From assembly GCA_020073215.1 (NCBI GenBank), contig JAIQFO010000044.1, forward strand, positions 1-40,609: a DNA stretch of 40,609 nt, written 5' to 3'. The position numbers were made by a program, and so were the translations under genes. Shown in pieces: positions 16,685 through 24,648 of the stretch. Source of the DNA: Terriglobia bacterium (GTDB taxonomy: Bacteria > Acidobacteriota > Terriglobia > Terriglobales > Acidobacteriaceae). Numbering within the stretch: position 1 is the first letter of the stretch; each line of letters opens with the position of its first letter. The notes below the pieces were generated by a model. The model was not told the origin of the DNA. It worked only from the letters and a program-made list of their open reading frames with translations, and searched no databases.

Positions 16685-18739
16685 TTACATAATCGCCGTT
16701 GGCGGGGCCGGATCCTCGGGTCTGCCGGCGTTCGCCAGCGGAACCCGGATCATGACAATCGCCAGTATGGCTAGCGCGCCGAGCGCCAGAAAGAATGACG
16801 GAGTCCACGTGAACAACGTGACGTCGCGGCCAGAGCCCACCAACGCAGCGATGACCAAGCCGCACAGGGCCTCTCCCGCGATCAGACCCGAGGCCGTCAG
16901 TACACCCGCGTTCTCCACGCGCGCCTTCTGCGCCTCGTTCAAGCCACGGCGATCCCGCAACATGTCAGTGAGCCAGCGAATCACGCCTCCGATGAAAATG
17001 GCAAAAGTTGTGCCCAGCGGCAGATACATGCCGACGGCGAAGAGCATCACGCTCTTTACCTCGATCATGATCATCGCCAGTCCCAAAAGGATGCCGACGA
17101 TCACCAGCGGCCACGCCATGTCGCCGCCCACGATTCCCTTCGACAGCATGGCCATCAAGCCCGCCTGCGGCGCGGGAAGAGCGGGACTGCCGAAGTGGTA
17201 GGCCTTATCGAGGATCGCCACCGGCACGAAGAGGACGAGCGATGCCACGACGATGCCGAAAAGATCTCCAATCTGCATCTTCGAGGGCGTGCCGCCGAGG
17301 ATGTGTCCCACTTTCAAGTCCTGCAGCATCTCACCCGCAACCGCCGACGAGACGCAGACCACGGCTGCTACTCCAAGCACGGCCGCGACTCCGCCGGTGC
17401 CTGATACTCCCAGAGCGACCATCAGGAGGGCTGCGATCACCAAGGTGCAAAGCGTGAGGCCCGACACCGGATTGTTCGACGAGCCGATCATCCCGACCAG
17501 ATTGCCGGAAACCGCAGCGAAGAAGAATCCGACGACGATCATGACACCAGCCGCGACCAATGAGCCGGACAGAATTTTGGAAGCGGAGAGCGTCCCCGCA
17601 CCGCTAATAAAGAAGTGATAGAGCAGGATCATGGCAACGAACACCACGGCGATTCCGGCGAAAACAGCTTTGGACGGCAGGTCACGCTCGGTGCGATTGG
17701 TCGCGGCCTGTACCGCCGCCGACTTCTTCAGATCGCTGACTGCGCGGCCCATGCCGAGCGCCAATTGTTTGCGCATCTTGAAAAGGGTGTAAGTCGCGCC
17801 CACGAGCATCCCGCCGACCGCGATCGGCCGCACAATCGAGAAGTAGATGGCCTGCGCCAGCAGCGGCCAAGCGATGGTTTGTCCCTCGGGCATCGATGCC
17901 TGGATGTACGGACCAATGGTGAAGGTTAGGAGTGGAACCAGCAGGCCCCATGCCAACACGCCTCCCGCGAAGTTTAGGGCAGCGAGTCTTGGGCCAATGA
18001 TGTATCCCACGCCGAGATAGGCGGGGCTGACGTCGGGCGCCGTCATCAGCGTGGCGCCGCCAGTAATCGTCGTGGCTACGTTTGGATTTGTGCTGGTGCG
18101 GAGCAGCAACTTCTTTCCCAGCGCGCTGATCTTCATGGGGAAAGTGTTGCTGGGATTGAAAACATTGATCGCTCCGAGCAGATACATGAACGCGCCGAAG
18201 CCCATGTTGGCGAACAGAATCTTCGCGGCTTTGGCTCCCTGCTGTCCGGCTTTGTGAATCTCGGAGGCGGCCACGGATTCAGGAAAGGGGAGGTCGGGAT
18301 CCTCGACCATCACGCGGCGCAGCAGAGTCACGAACAGAATGCCAAGCGTCCCGCCGATCAGCATCAGAGCTACCGACTTCCAATACTCGCCCCGACCAAG
18401 CCCTGGCCAGATCCCGGCCATCACAAAGGCTGGGATGGTGAATATGGCTCCGGCCGCCACCGATTCGCCAATCGAGCCCACGGTTCGCGCGATGTTCTCT
18501 TCCAGCAGCGAACCCTTCATCAATCGCAGCAGTGCCATCGAGATGACCGCTGCCGGATAGGTCGCGGCAATCGTCATCCCCGCCCTCAGACCGAGGTATG
18601 CGTTTGCAGAACCTAGCAGGGCGGTCAGGAATAGTCCGATGAGGACGGCGCGGAAGGTGAACTCCTTCATCTGCATGGTTTCCGGAACATAAGGGCGATG
18701 CTTGCGGGGGGCTTCGGTACTCGCCACAGTAGTGCTCAT
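16685..18739 (-). CDS. OPT-family oligopeptide transporter
   Basis: This 684-residue protein has about 15-16 hydrophobic segments across its length and the N-terminal pattern of OPT carriers: MKEFTFRAVLIGLFLTALLG, then NAYLGLRAGMTIAATYPAAV. The PFPES segment with nearby AASEIHKAG is also typical. These carriers bring in oligopeptides or metal-chelate peptides with protons. The gene heads a same-strand series ending in an unrelated POT peptide transporter. OPT members for iron-siderophore complexes look alike, so the substrate is uncertain. The upstream region to 18920 is free for a divergent promoter. Confidence 0.9.
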   Translation of the reverse strand: MSTTVASTEAPRKHRPYVPETMQMKEFTFRAVLIGLFLTALLGSANAYLGLRAGMTIAATYPAAVISMALLRLMKGSLLEENIARTVGSIGESVAAGAIFTIPAFVMAGIWPGLGRGEYWKSVALMLIGGTLGILFVTLLRRVMVEDPDLPFPESVAASEIHKAGQQGAKAAKILFANMGFGAFMYLLGAINVFNPSNTFPMKISALGKKLLLRTSTNPNVATTITGGATLMTAPDVSPAYLGVGYIIGPRLAALNFAGGVLAWGLLVPLLTFTIGPYIQASMPEGQTIAWPLLAQAIYFSIVRPIAVGGMLVGATYTLFKMRKQLALGMGRAVSDLKKSAAVQAATNRTERDLPSKAVFAGIAVVFVAMILLYHFFISGAGTLSASKILSGSLVAAGVMIVVGFFFAAVSGNLVGMIGSSNNPVSGLTLCTLVIAALLMVALGVSGTGGVAAVLGVAAVVCVSSAVAGEMLQDLKVGHILGGTPSKMQIGDLFGIVVASLVLFVPVAILDKAYHFGSPALPAPQAGLMAMLSKGIVGGDMAWPLVIVGILLGLAMIMIEVKSVMLFAVGMYLPLGTTFAIFIGGVIRWLTDMLRDRRGLNEAQKARVENAGVLTASGLIAGEALCGLVIAALVGSGRDVTLFTWTPSFFLALGALAILAIVMIRVPLANAGRPEDPAPPTAIM

Positions 18740-18920
18740 GAGGACCTCGTGGTCAGCCGGGATTTCATCACAGATTAACAGTACCAGCGACGGCGCACGT
18801 TACCATGACGAAAGGCAGGTTTACAAGTGCAGCCCTCACTGGGCACGGTGGGGTGAGCGATCACCCGCTTCTTTATCCGAAACCTTTTCCTTGCAACTTT
18901 GCGTCTTAACCGGGGTTAGA

Positions 18921-19220
18921 ATGGTCTCAACCAGCAGGTACCCCGTGACTTCCGTTACCAGGTCTTCTTGGAGCCGATTTCTTGAGGAATTCCACTGTCG
19001 GGGATGTGGCGCACACCAAGCCTATCGCTCCCGCCCTCGCGGGTTTTTTGAACGACATGTGCTTCCGTTCTTGTTGCTGCAAGTGGTCCGCTGTGAGCGT
19101 TGCTCTCACCGAAGCTACGTGTTGAGCACAATTCCAGCCCTCGAACGCGTTCCGCCCGACCGTAAGCAGTCGCGCAGTGAACCGGCAGACGATTCGAAGT
19201 CCGATGGCCGCGTTGCATAG
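18921..19220 (+). CDS. Small zinc-ribbon-like protein
   Basis: This 99-residue protein has two Cys pairs, C26-x2-C29 (CRGCG) and C58-x2-C61 (CERC), a spacing suited to one zinc ribbon. Between them lies YRSRPRGFFERHVLPFLLLQVVR, a basic, hydrophobic segment that I believe is shared by short acidobacterial proteins of this type. It may touch the membrane. The function is unknown. The ATG at 18921 is preferred because the earlier part of the frame overlaps the OPT promoter region and looks non-coding. It is divergent from OPT and upstream of comF. Confidence 0.6.
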   Translation: MVSTSRYPVTSVTRSSWSRFLEEFHCRGCGAHQAYRSRPRGFFERHVLPFLLLQVVRCERCSHRSYVLSTIPALERVPPDRKQSRSEPADDSKSDGRVA

Positions 19221-19265
19221 GGCGTGTGCCGCGGCTATACTGACGGAGTGTAGCTTGGCGAGGCG

Positions 19266-20273
19266 TTGTCGGCTTGCCAGGTGCGGGAGGCTGTCTTCAG
19301 CAGTAGCAGTACTGGGTTTCGAATACGGGCTGCCCAGGGCCAAGCGGTGAGTCGTGGTTTGGCAAACCATGGGTTCGGCCGCTTTGCCGAGCGACTTGCT
19401 GCGACTTTATTCTTCACTTTTTTCCCTTCCGACTGCCGTATCTGTGGTTCCCCGCTACTCCGAGTTTCCCGACTTCCCGTTTGTGAAACCTGCTTGACCG
19501 CGATTCGACCGCTCAAGGGGTCGTACTGCGCTGTTTGTGGAGCAGCGATGCACTTGCCTGGCTACCTTGGTCGCGGAGAGGCGGATGGCGGAGAGGCGAA
19601 TGGTGGCGAAGTTCGGTGCCTGCTTTGTCAACGCATCGATCCGCCCTTCGAGCGGGCGGTCGCGTACGGCAGCTATGCCGGTGGACTGCGCGATTTGATC
19701 CATGTACTCAAGTTCGAGCAGGTTCGTCCGGCGGCGGCAGTGCTGGGACGCGTGCTGGCAGAAACGATTGCCAACCTGGAACAGGCGATGCCCGTCGGGA
19801 CGATTGTGGTCGTCCCCGTTCCCCTGCATACCAGCAAACAGGCGCAGCGCGGATTCAACCAGGCGGAGATGATTGCACAGAGTGCGCTGAAGGAACTGTC
19901 GCGCCCGGAGAGGTTCGACCTGTCGACCGGAGTTCTGCTGCGCCTCCGCGATACGGGAAGCCAGATTGGCCTGACCAGTCATCAACGGCGCGAAAACCTG
20001 CGTGGCGCCTTTGCGGTGAGCGATCCAACGCGAATCGTGAACCGCGACATCTTATTGGTCGACGATGTGTACACGACGGGGACCACGGCCTCCGAATGCG
20101 CGCGGGTTCTGCTCCGCGCAGGAGCGGTGCGGGTGTGGGTGGCGACCGTGGCTCGGACATTGAAAATTTCGGATGTGATTTCGTTGCCGGAAAACATGGC
20201 GAGGGATCTGCCGGAGGAAGGGAGCGAAGATAGCCTGGACAAAGCCCGCGTGGGCATGGCGGCTCAGGCGTAG
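19266..20273 (+). CDS. comF: ComF-family phosphoribosyltransferase-like protein
   Basis: The protein has up to 335 residues. An N-terminal zinc-finger part holds four Cys pairs (CRICG, CETC, CAVCG, CLLC), and a phosphoribosyltransferase domain carries [19 protein letters not shown], the PRPP-binding motif. ComF proteins are tied to DNA uptake in transformation. Family features [18 protein letters not shown] and [19 protein letters not shown] are intact. Between the third and fourth Cys pairs is a Gly/Glu-rich insert encoded by tandem 15-bp units (about 19571-19612). The start is uncertain: TTG 19266 is the longest, GTG 19347 is also possible, and the family usually begins just before the first Cys. 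It ends 5 bp before the HNH gene. Confidence 0.88.
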   Translation: MSACQVREAVFSSSSTGFRIRAAQGQAVSRGLANHGFGRFAERLAATLFFTFFPSDCRICGSPLLRVSRLPVCETCLTAIRPLKGSYCAVCGAAMHLPGYLGRGEADGGEANGGEVRCLLCQRIDPPFERAVAYGSYAGGLRDLIHVLKFEQVRPAAAVLGRVLAETIANLEQAMPVGTIVVVPVPLHTSKQAQRGFNQAEMIAQSALKELSRPERFDLSTGVLLRLRDTGSQIGLTSHQRRENLRGAFAVSDPTRIVNRDILLVDDVYTTGTTASECARVLLRAGAVRVWVATVARTLKISDVISLPENMARDLPEEGSEDSLDKARVGMAAQA

Positions 20274-20278
20274 AAATT

Positions 20279-20887
20279 ATGTCGTTGCGATTTCACAATT
20301 TCGCCGGCAGCATGCGCTCGCACCTTCCGGCGTCGATGCTGCCTACCGGATTGCACCAGGAGAATGACGGTCATGCCCTGCATCAGCCCGTGCTGGTGCT
20401 GAACGCCTCCTACGAGCCGATCAACGTCTGCGCTGCGCGGCGCGCGATCGTGCTGGTCTTGAAGGGCGTCGCCATGACCGAAGAAGAAAACGGACACTTC
20501 CTGCACGCCGCCCGCGTTGCGATTCGCGTGCCCTCGGTCATCCGGCTGCTGGAGTATCGCCGGATTCCGCACCAGTCGCGCGCGCTCTCGCGGAAAAATA
20601 TTCTGCTGCGCGATCGCAATACCTGCCAGTATTGCAGCACCACGCTGCCCTCCGGCGAGCTTACGCTGGACCACGTGATTCCCCGCTCGCGCGGCGGCCT
20701 CTCCACCTGGGAGAACCTGGTCGCCTGCTGCCATCCCTGCAACCGCCGCAAAGGCAACCAACTTCCGCACGAAGCCAACATGAAGCCCGCGCGCGAACCT
20801 CGCTCCTTCAATCTCCACACCAGCCGCCACATCATGCGGCTGATGGGGCACTCGGATGATAAGTGGAGAAAGTATTTGTTTTATTGA
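20279..20887 (+). CDS. HNH endonuclease-family protein
   Basis: This 202-residue protein has a helical N-terminal half that includes [12 protein letters not shown], then a zinc-bound HNH nuclease fold. CQYC and [10 protein letters not shown] supply the four cysteines, and [13 protein letters not shown] contains the catalytic Asp-His. Stand-alone HNH proteins with this start are widespread, and their DNA target is usually unknown. Only 5 bp separate it from comF, so the two are co-transcribed. That invites a link with DNA uptake or repair, which is an inference from context only. The C-terminal basic tail is intact. Confidence 0.88.
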   Translation: MSLRFHNFAGSMRSHLPASMLPTGLHQENDGHALHQPVLVLNASYEPINVCAARRAIVLVLKGVAMTEEENGHFLHAARVAIRVPSVIRLLEYRRIPHQSRALSRKNILLRDRNTCQYCSTTLPSGELTLDHVIPRSRGGLSTWENLVACCHPCNRRKGNQLPHEANMKPAREPRSFNLHTSRHIMRLMGHSDDKWRKYLFY

Positions 20888-20906
20888 AGGGTCAAACGCC
20901 GAGAAG

Positions 20907-21078
20907 CAGGTTTCAAAAGATTCAAAATCAAATTGTCATCCTGAGCGAAGCGAAGGATCTGCTGTCGATTGAACTGGCAAAAAGCAGGCCCTTCACTTCG
21001 CTCAGGATGACAATTCTTTAGTTGCCCGAATGACCCGTTTTCATTCAAACATCTTTCACTTTGAAACCTTGAAACCTG
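20907..21078. repeat. Nested palindromes: octad-like arms enclosing a GAGCGAAGCGAAGGAT hairpin
   Basis: The outer arms are CAGGTTTCAAAAGATTCAAA (from 20907) and its inverse at 21059-21078. The inner arms are GTCATCCTGAGCGAAGCGAA (20934-20953) and the inverted ACTTCGCTCAGGATGACAATT at 20995-21015. The inner element closely resembles a repeat common in many bacterial genomes. Its position inside the outer pair suggests insertion into an older palindrome between two convergent genes. Confidence 0.85.
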
Positions 21079-21081
21079 GCC

Positions 21082-21981
21082 TCACTGCGGCTTCGGCGGC
21101 TCGGGCGGCTTCTGCTCTCCTGGCGTTGGCTCCGTCTTCTGCACTTCCTTGCCCTCGTATGTAATCCGCGATTTCGCTCCGAATCGTTTGTAGTTCGTGT
21201 ACTTGATGATCTCGCGGATTTTTATGTCTCCCAAGGAGAACTTGAGCGTGTCCTCGGCGCGGGTGTAGGTGGGAAACCAGTACTGACCGTCGATCTGTTC
21301 GCGCCAGGTGGTGAACTTGGGGAACAGGTTCTCGTCGCCCTTCTTCTTGCGCTTTTCGGGTACCGTCGTGCCGTACGTCTCCACGATCTGAAAATCATGG
21401 TCGTCCACCCAGATCCGGCCCTGAAAATAGCGCTTCTTGCCAACCATCTGCTTGGGAGCGATGTCGAAAACATAGGTGTTCAGTTCGTCCTGCTTCTGCT
21501 GGCCGACGTAGAGGACGTCGTATTCTCCGATCTCATCCGATGTCAGCACAAACGGGAGACGGTTCTCGATGTCGTCGAAATCTTCCTGGGTCATCTGGAT
21601 ACGCCGCAGCGTAGTCTGCGGCGCGAAGACCACGTTCTTGATTTTGCGTCCCTTGTCGTCGAAAGTCACGTCGAACACTTCCTGGTACATTCCGTCCGGC
21701 GTGTCACCGTCGAGCGTCATGACCTTGACGTCCTGCCGGTAGGTGTACTGATCACGCGCTTCCTTGAACTGTTTTTCCTTGGCGGCGAAGCGCTTGATAA
21801 TTTCCTCGACCGTGATCCCCTTGGGATCAGATTTGTCGAGCGGGCCCTGCTGAGCGCGCGCTGTTTGAGGGATCAGAAGGACGGACAACAGGACGAACAA
21901 CAAGGGGACTGGCAGCAGAACGCTAAACCGCACAGACAAAGGTGGGCACATCAACCGCTCACGCGGGGACCTTAGGCTCAT
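21082..21981 (-). CDS. Secreted protein with LolA-like features
   Basis: This 299-residue product has a basic N-terminus, then a strong hydrophobic core (about 20-40) ending TARAQQG, so it is exported. The mature part is rich in beta strands with segments such as YTYRQDVKVMTLDG, RIWVDDHDFQIVETYG and QYWFPTYTRAEDTLKF. Those resemble the half-barrel of LolA-type lipoprotein-sorting proteins. The C-terminus is a Pro/Lys/Glu tail. The family assignment is tentative. An alternative start at 21951 would leave a shorter signal peptide and cannot be excluded. It stands alone between repeat clusters. Confidence 0.62.
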   Translation of the reverse strand: MSLRSPRERLMCPPLSVRFSVLLPVPLLFVLLSVLLIPQTARAQQGPLDKSDPKGITVEEIIKRFAAKEKQFKEARDQYTYRQDVKVMTLDGDTPDGMYQEVFDVTFDDKGRKIKNVVFAPQTTLRRIQMTQEDFDDIENRLPFVLTSDEIGEYDVLYVGQQKQDELNTYVFDIAPKQMVGKKRYFQGRIWVDDHDFQIVETYGTTVPEKRKKKGDENLFPKFTTWREQIDGQYWFPTYTRAEDTLKFSLGDIKIREIIKYTNYKRFGAKSRITYEGKEVQKTEPTPGEQKPPEPPKPQ

Positions 21982-22029
21982 AACCCTATTCTAACGAAAA
22001 CCGAGCACGGTAGAATTAACGGCAGCCTC

Positions 22030-22262
22030 CACCCCCAAAGGCCGCCGTGCAAACGGCCTTTCGCCGGGGGTGGAAGACTGCAGTTCTGCCTACTGCATTG
22101 GATGCATCAGAGGTCGGAAGGTTAGCCGAAATTACGTTTCTTTACTCTTGCGTTTTTTCGCGTTTGGGGTCTGCGACATGCCTTAAGGCATGCCCCTCCC
22201 AAAACCAAAACAACCCAGAGTTGTTCAGCAGTCTAAGACGGGGCAAACCCCCGTCTCTACGC
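22030..22262. repeat. Cluster of three unrelated hairpin repeats
   Basis: The gap of about 340 bp between two minus-strand genes holds at least three structures. One at 22030-22073 pairs CCACCCCC with GGGGGTGG around an inner AAAGGCCG/CGGCCTTT stem. A perfect palindrome CATGCCTTAAGGCATG lies at 22178-22193. AGACGGGG-loop-CCCCGTCT followed by CTACG lies at 22236-22260 and matches the plan of the hairpin inside the LptA-like gene. No gene is seen in the gap. Confidence 0.75.
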
Positions 22263-22322
22263 GAGTTGTTTCCGCAGTCTGTCTGGAGGCATGTCCCGAT
22301 ACCAATCGCAGATGGTCCTCGG

Positions 22323-23117
22323 TCAGCGCGAATTCCGCATGGCCCTGGCCATGCCCCATTCGACCAAGCCCGGAAATAGCTGGTACAGCTTGATGACGGG
22401 AATCATGCTCCAGGGGACGACGACCTCACGTTGTCTTTTGCGATAGCCGCGATAAGCCGCCTGCGCCACTCGCTCCGCCGTGACCCCGCGCACGGATTGC
22501 GGCCGGACGTTGCCCTGACGGTTGGCCACCATGTGCTTGCCGAAATCAGTGCGCACGTAGCCGGGACAGACGGTGAGCACGTGGATGTGGTCGCGTTCCA
22601 ACTCCAGGCGGGCGCCTTTGCCGAGAGCGTTCATGGCGAACTTGCTGGCCGAGTACAACGCCATAAACGGCACCGGAATGTGTCCGGCGACGCTGGAGAC
22701 GTTGATGATGGTTCCGCCGCCTTCCTTGTTCGTTCGCATAGCGGGCGCCACCGCCTGCAGGCATGCGATCGTGCCGAAGAAATTGGTTTCGAATAATTCG
22801 CGGATGACGGACGGCTCCATGTCGGCAACCGCGTCGCGAATGCCTACGCCCGCGTTATTCACCCACACATCCACGCGATGGAAATGGCGCAGGGTGAGGG
22901 CGAGCGCGCGGTCGATCTGCTCGCGACTGCGAACGTCGCAGGCGGCGGCGAGCGTGCGGCCGGTATTACCGACGCGCTGGCGAGCGGCTTCGGCGCGACT
23001 GGCATCGCGCGACAGCAACACGGCGCTCGCCCCGGCGTCGACAAAAACTTTGGCAATCGCTTCCCCAATGCCCATGGAAGCTCCCGTGACGACCACGACC
23101 CTTCCGTCCATCTCCAT
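22323..23117 (-). CDS. Short-chain dehydrogenase/reductase
   Basis: This 264-residue NAD(P)H-dependent oxidoreductase has a Rossmann fold. It has the cofactor motif TGASMGIG (11-18), NNAG in the middle, a catalytic Ser in INVSSVAG and the YSASK catalytic Tyr/Lys pair. The PGYVRTDF segment follows the family pattern. The substrate is not evident. The start at 23117 (MEMDGR) is chosen over 23153 because the longer N-terminus does not resemble the family, and no strong ribosome site separates the options. It is divergent from the LON-domain gene, with a word-repeat palindrome between their starts. Confidence 0.92.
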   Translation of the reverse strand: MEMDGRVVVVTGASMGIGEAIAKVFVDAGASAVLLSRDASRAEAARQRVGNTGRTLAAACDVRSREQIDRALALTLRHFHRVDVWVNNAGVGIRDAVADMEPSVIRELFETNFFGTIACLQAVAPAMRTNKEGGGTIINVSSVAGHIPVPFMALYSASKFAMNALGKGARLELERDHIHVLTVCPGYVRTDFGKHMVANRQGNVRPQSVRGVTAERVAQAAYRGYRKRQREVVVPWSMIPVIKLYQLFPGLVEWGMARAMRNSR

Positions 23118-23162
23118 GGCGATTCTTGTATAGCGTGGAGGGCGGCAAGTCAAACCACATCG

Positions 23163-23276
23163 AGCTCTCAGCTGTCAGCTCTCAGCTCTCAGTAAAAACC
23201 GAACGGCTGTTGGGTTTACTGATCGCTGATCGCTGATCGCTGAGAGCTGAGAGCTGAGAGCTGAGAGCTGACAGCT
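23163..23276. repeat. Heptad-word inverted repeat with expanded right arm
   Basis: The left arm (23163-23196) holds four AGCTCTC/AGCTGTC words and ends CAGTAAA. The right arm (23215-23276) holds eight words: three GATCGCT, four GAGAGCT and one GACAGCT. The unequal copy number, with identical neighbours within an arm, points to expansion by slippage. It lies between two divergent starts and so in both genes' upstream regions. Confidence 0.95.
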
Positions 23277-23313
23277 TCTCTAATGGCGTAAGATTGTTGC
23301 ACAGGAAAACGCC

Positions 23314-23910
23314 GTGAATTCACTGTTGCCCATCTTTCCGCTCGATCTGGTGCTGCTGCCGGGCGTTCCCTTACCGCTGCATATTTTCGAACCGCGCTAT
23401 CGGGAGATGATCGCGGAATGCCTGGAGCGGAAGAAGCCGTTCGGAGTGGTGCGGGTGTCCTCCGGCGGAGTTGCCGACATCGGTTGCACGGCCGAGATCA
23501 TGTCGGTCACGAAGAAATATGACGATGGGCGCATGGACATCCTGACGCGCGGGGTCGAGCGCTTTGAAGTCATCCAGGTGAACAATGATCGGGCCTTCTT
23601 GCAAGCTGAGATTTCGGTGGTGCAGGACGAAGAAGAAGACGAGCCCGGCAAGCCTTCCGCGCAATTGGTGGCGCAGGCGGTGCGGTTGCATGCGGAGATC
23701 GCCAAACTGGCCGGAGCAGAGCCCTCCGGGCCCGACGAACATGCCGCCAATCTGTCCTTTTTGCTCGCTGGATCGCTGCCGCTTGATCTGGACTTCAAAC
23801 AGAACCTGCTTTCCACCTTGTCGGAAGCAAAACGTCTGCAGGCCGTGATTGGCTATCTCGAAGCGGTTCTGCCGGGACTGCGGCGGGCCGCGAAGGCGCA
23901 GTGGAATTAG
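23314..23910 (+). CDS. LON substrate-binding domain protein
   Basis: This 198-residue protein consists of the N-terminal domain of Lon protease without the ATPase and protease parts. The opening LLPIFPLDLVLLPGVPLPLH and the following IFEPRYREMI are diagnostic of the LON (PUA-like) fold. Further helices end in LEAVLPGLRR. Stand-alone LON proteins are common, and their job is not established; recognition of unfolded or exposed substrates is an inference. The GTG start at 23314 has AGGA at a good distance. The gene ends at a TAG that is shared with the start of a repeat arm. Confidence 0.9.
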   Translation: MNSLLPIFPLDLVLLPGVPLPLHIFEPRYREMIAECLERKKPFGVVRVSSGGVADIGCTAEIMSVTKKYDDGRMDILTRGVERFEVIQVNNDRAFLQAEISVVQDEEEDEPGKPSAQLVAQAVRLHAEIAKLAGAEPSGPDEHAANLSFLLAGSLPLDLDFKQNLLSTLSEAKRLQAVIGYLEAVLPGLRRAAKAQWN

Positions 23911-23948
23911 CTGTCCGCCATCAGTTGTCAGCCTTAGGTCTCAGTAAG
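23909..23948. repeat. Solo heptad-word arm after the LON-domain gene
   Basis: Heptads AGCTGTC, AGTTGTC and others run in seven-base register and end CAGTAAGG, as in the left arms of the other elements. No full right arm is present. Only TGTCTGACAAC a few tens of bases on resembles one. This looks like a half or decayed element. Its first bases are part of the TAG stop codon. Confidence 0.7.
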
Positions 23949-24003
23949 GGGCCAGTTCCCCGGTGTCTGACAACCCACCCGCGGACGGCCCAGGGAGTTG
24001 ACG

Positions 24004-24531
24004 ATGAAACGAGCATTCTTGTTTATTTTTTTCGCACTCTTGCTGACTGCGTGCAGACGTTCCCAGGTTGACTCGGCGCCGCCGGTCGAGTTAAAGCACT
24101 TTGCTCTGGATAGCCTCGAGGGTGTACGGGCGACCACGGGCGTTAGTTTCGATCCGAACATCTCGTCTGACGGCAAGGGCTCCCTGCGCGTTGACGCCGC
24201 GGGGCCAATGATTGTGCCGCTATTTGAGGTCACCGACGTCAGTATCGAAAATGCGATGCTGATTTACCAGGCGACCTTGCAGTCGGAAAAACTGGACGGG
24301 CAAGCCTACCTCGAAATGTGGGTCCGTCTTCCCGGCAAAGGAGAATTTTTCTCGCGCGGCCTGGATCGTCCGATTACCGGCACGACAAGCTGGATGACGG
24401 TTGCCACTCCCTTTTTCCTGCAGGCCGGGCAGAAGCCGGATCTGATCCGCCTCAACCTGGCGGTCCAGGGAAAAGGACGCGTGTGGATTGACGATATCCA
24501 TCTGAAGCGTGCACCCCTGCCGGGCCGCTGA
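24004..24531 (+). CDS. Lipoprotein with probable jelly-roll domain
   Basis: This 175-residue product starts MKRAFLFIFFALLLTAC, a lipoprotein signal with lipobox LTAC and lipidated Cys17. The mature part has a beta-sandwich look, including GKGSLRVDAAGP near 60-70, LQSEKLDGQAYLEMWVRLPG and the closing GRVWIDDIHLKRAP, a pattern seen at the end of carbohydrate-binding-like jelly rolls. The ligand is unknown. AGGGAG stands seven bases before the ATG at 24004, which decides the start over the TTG at 23998. It is followed by the AAA+ gene in the same direction. Confidence 0.75.
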   Translation: MKRAFLFIFFALLLTACRRSQVDSAPPVELKHFALDSLEGVRATTGVSFDPNISSDGKGSLRVDAAGPMIVPLFEVTDVSIENAMLIYQATLQSEKLDGQAYLEMWVRLPGKGEFFSRGLDRPITGTTSWMTVATPFFLQAGQKPDLIRLNLAVQGKGRVWIDDIHLKRAPLPGR

Positions 24532-24648
24532 AACCTCGCGTTGGAACGCTAAACATCCCGGTACCTGGTGATCGCTCGCGGGCTGAAACCTGACATCGCT
24601 CCCCAGCGGTATAATCCGCCTAAGGCTTCTTCCTGTGGGGGTTCCACC

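Noticed and set aside
23163..23276. Heptad repeats taken as a CRISPR array
   Set aside because: Units are only seven bases, without spacers, and no cas genes are near.
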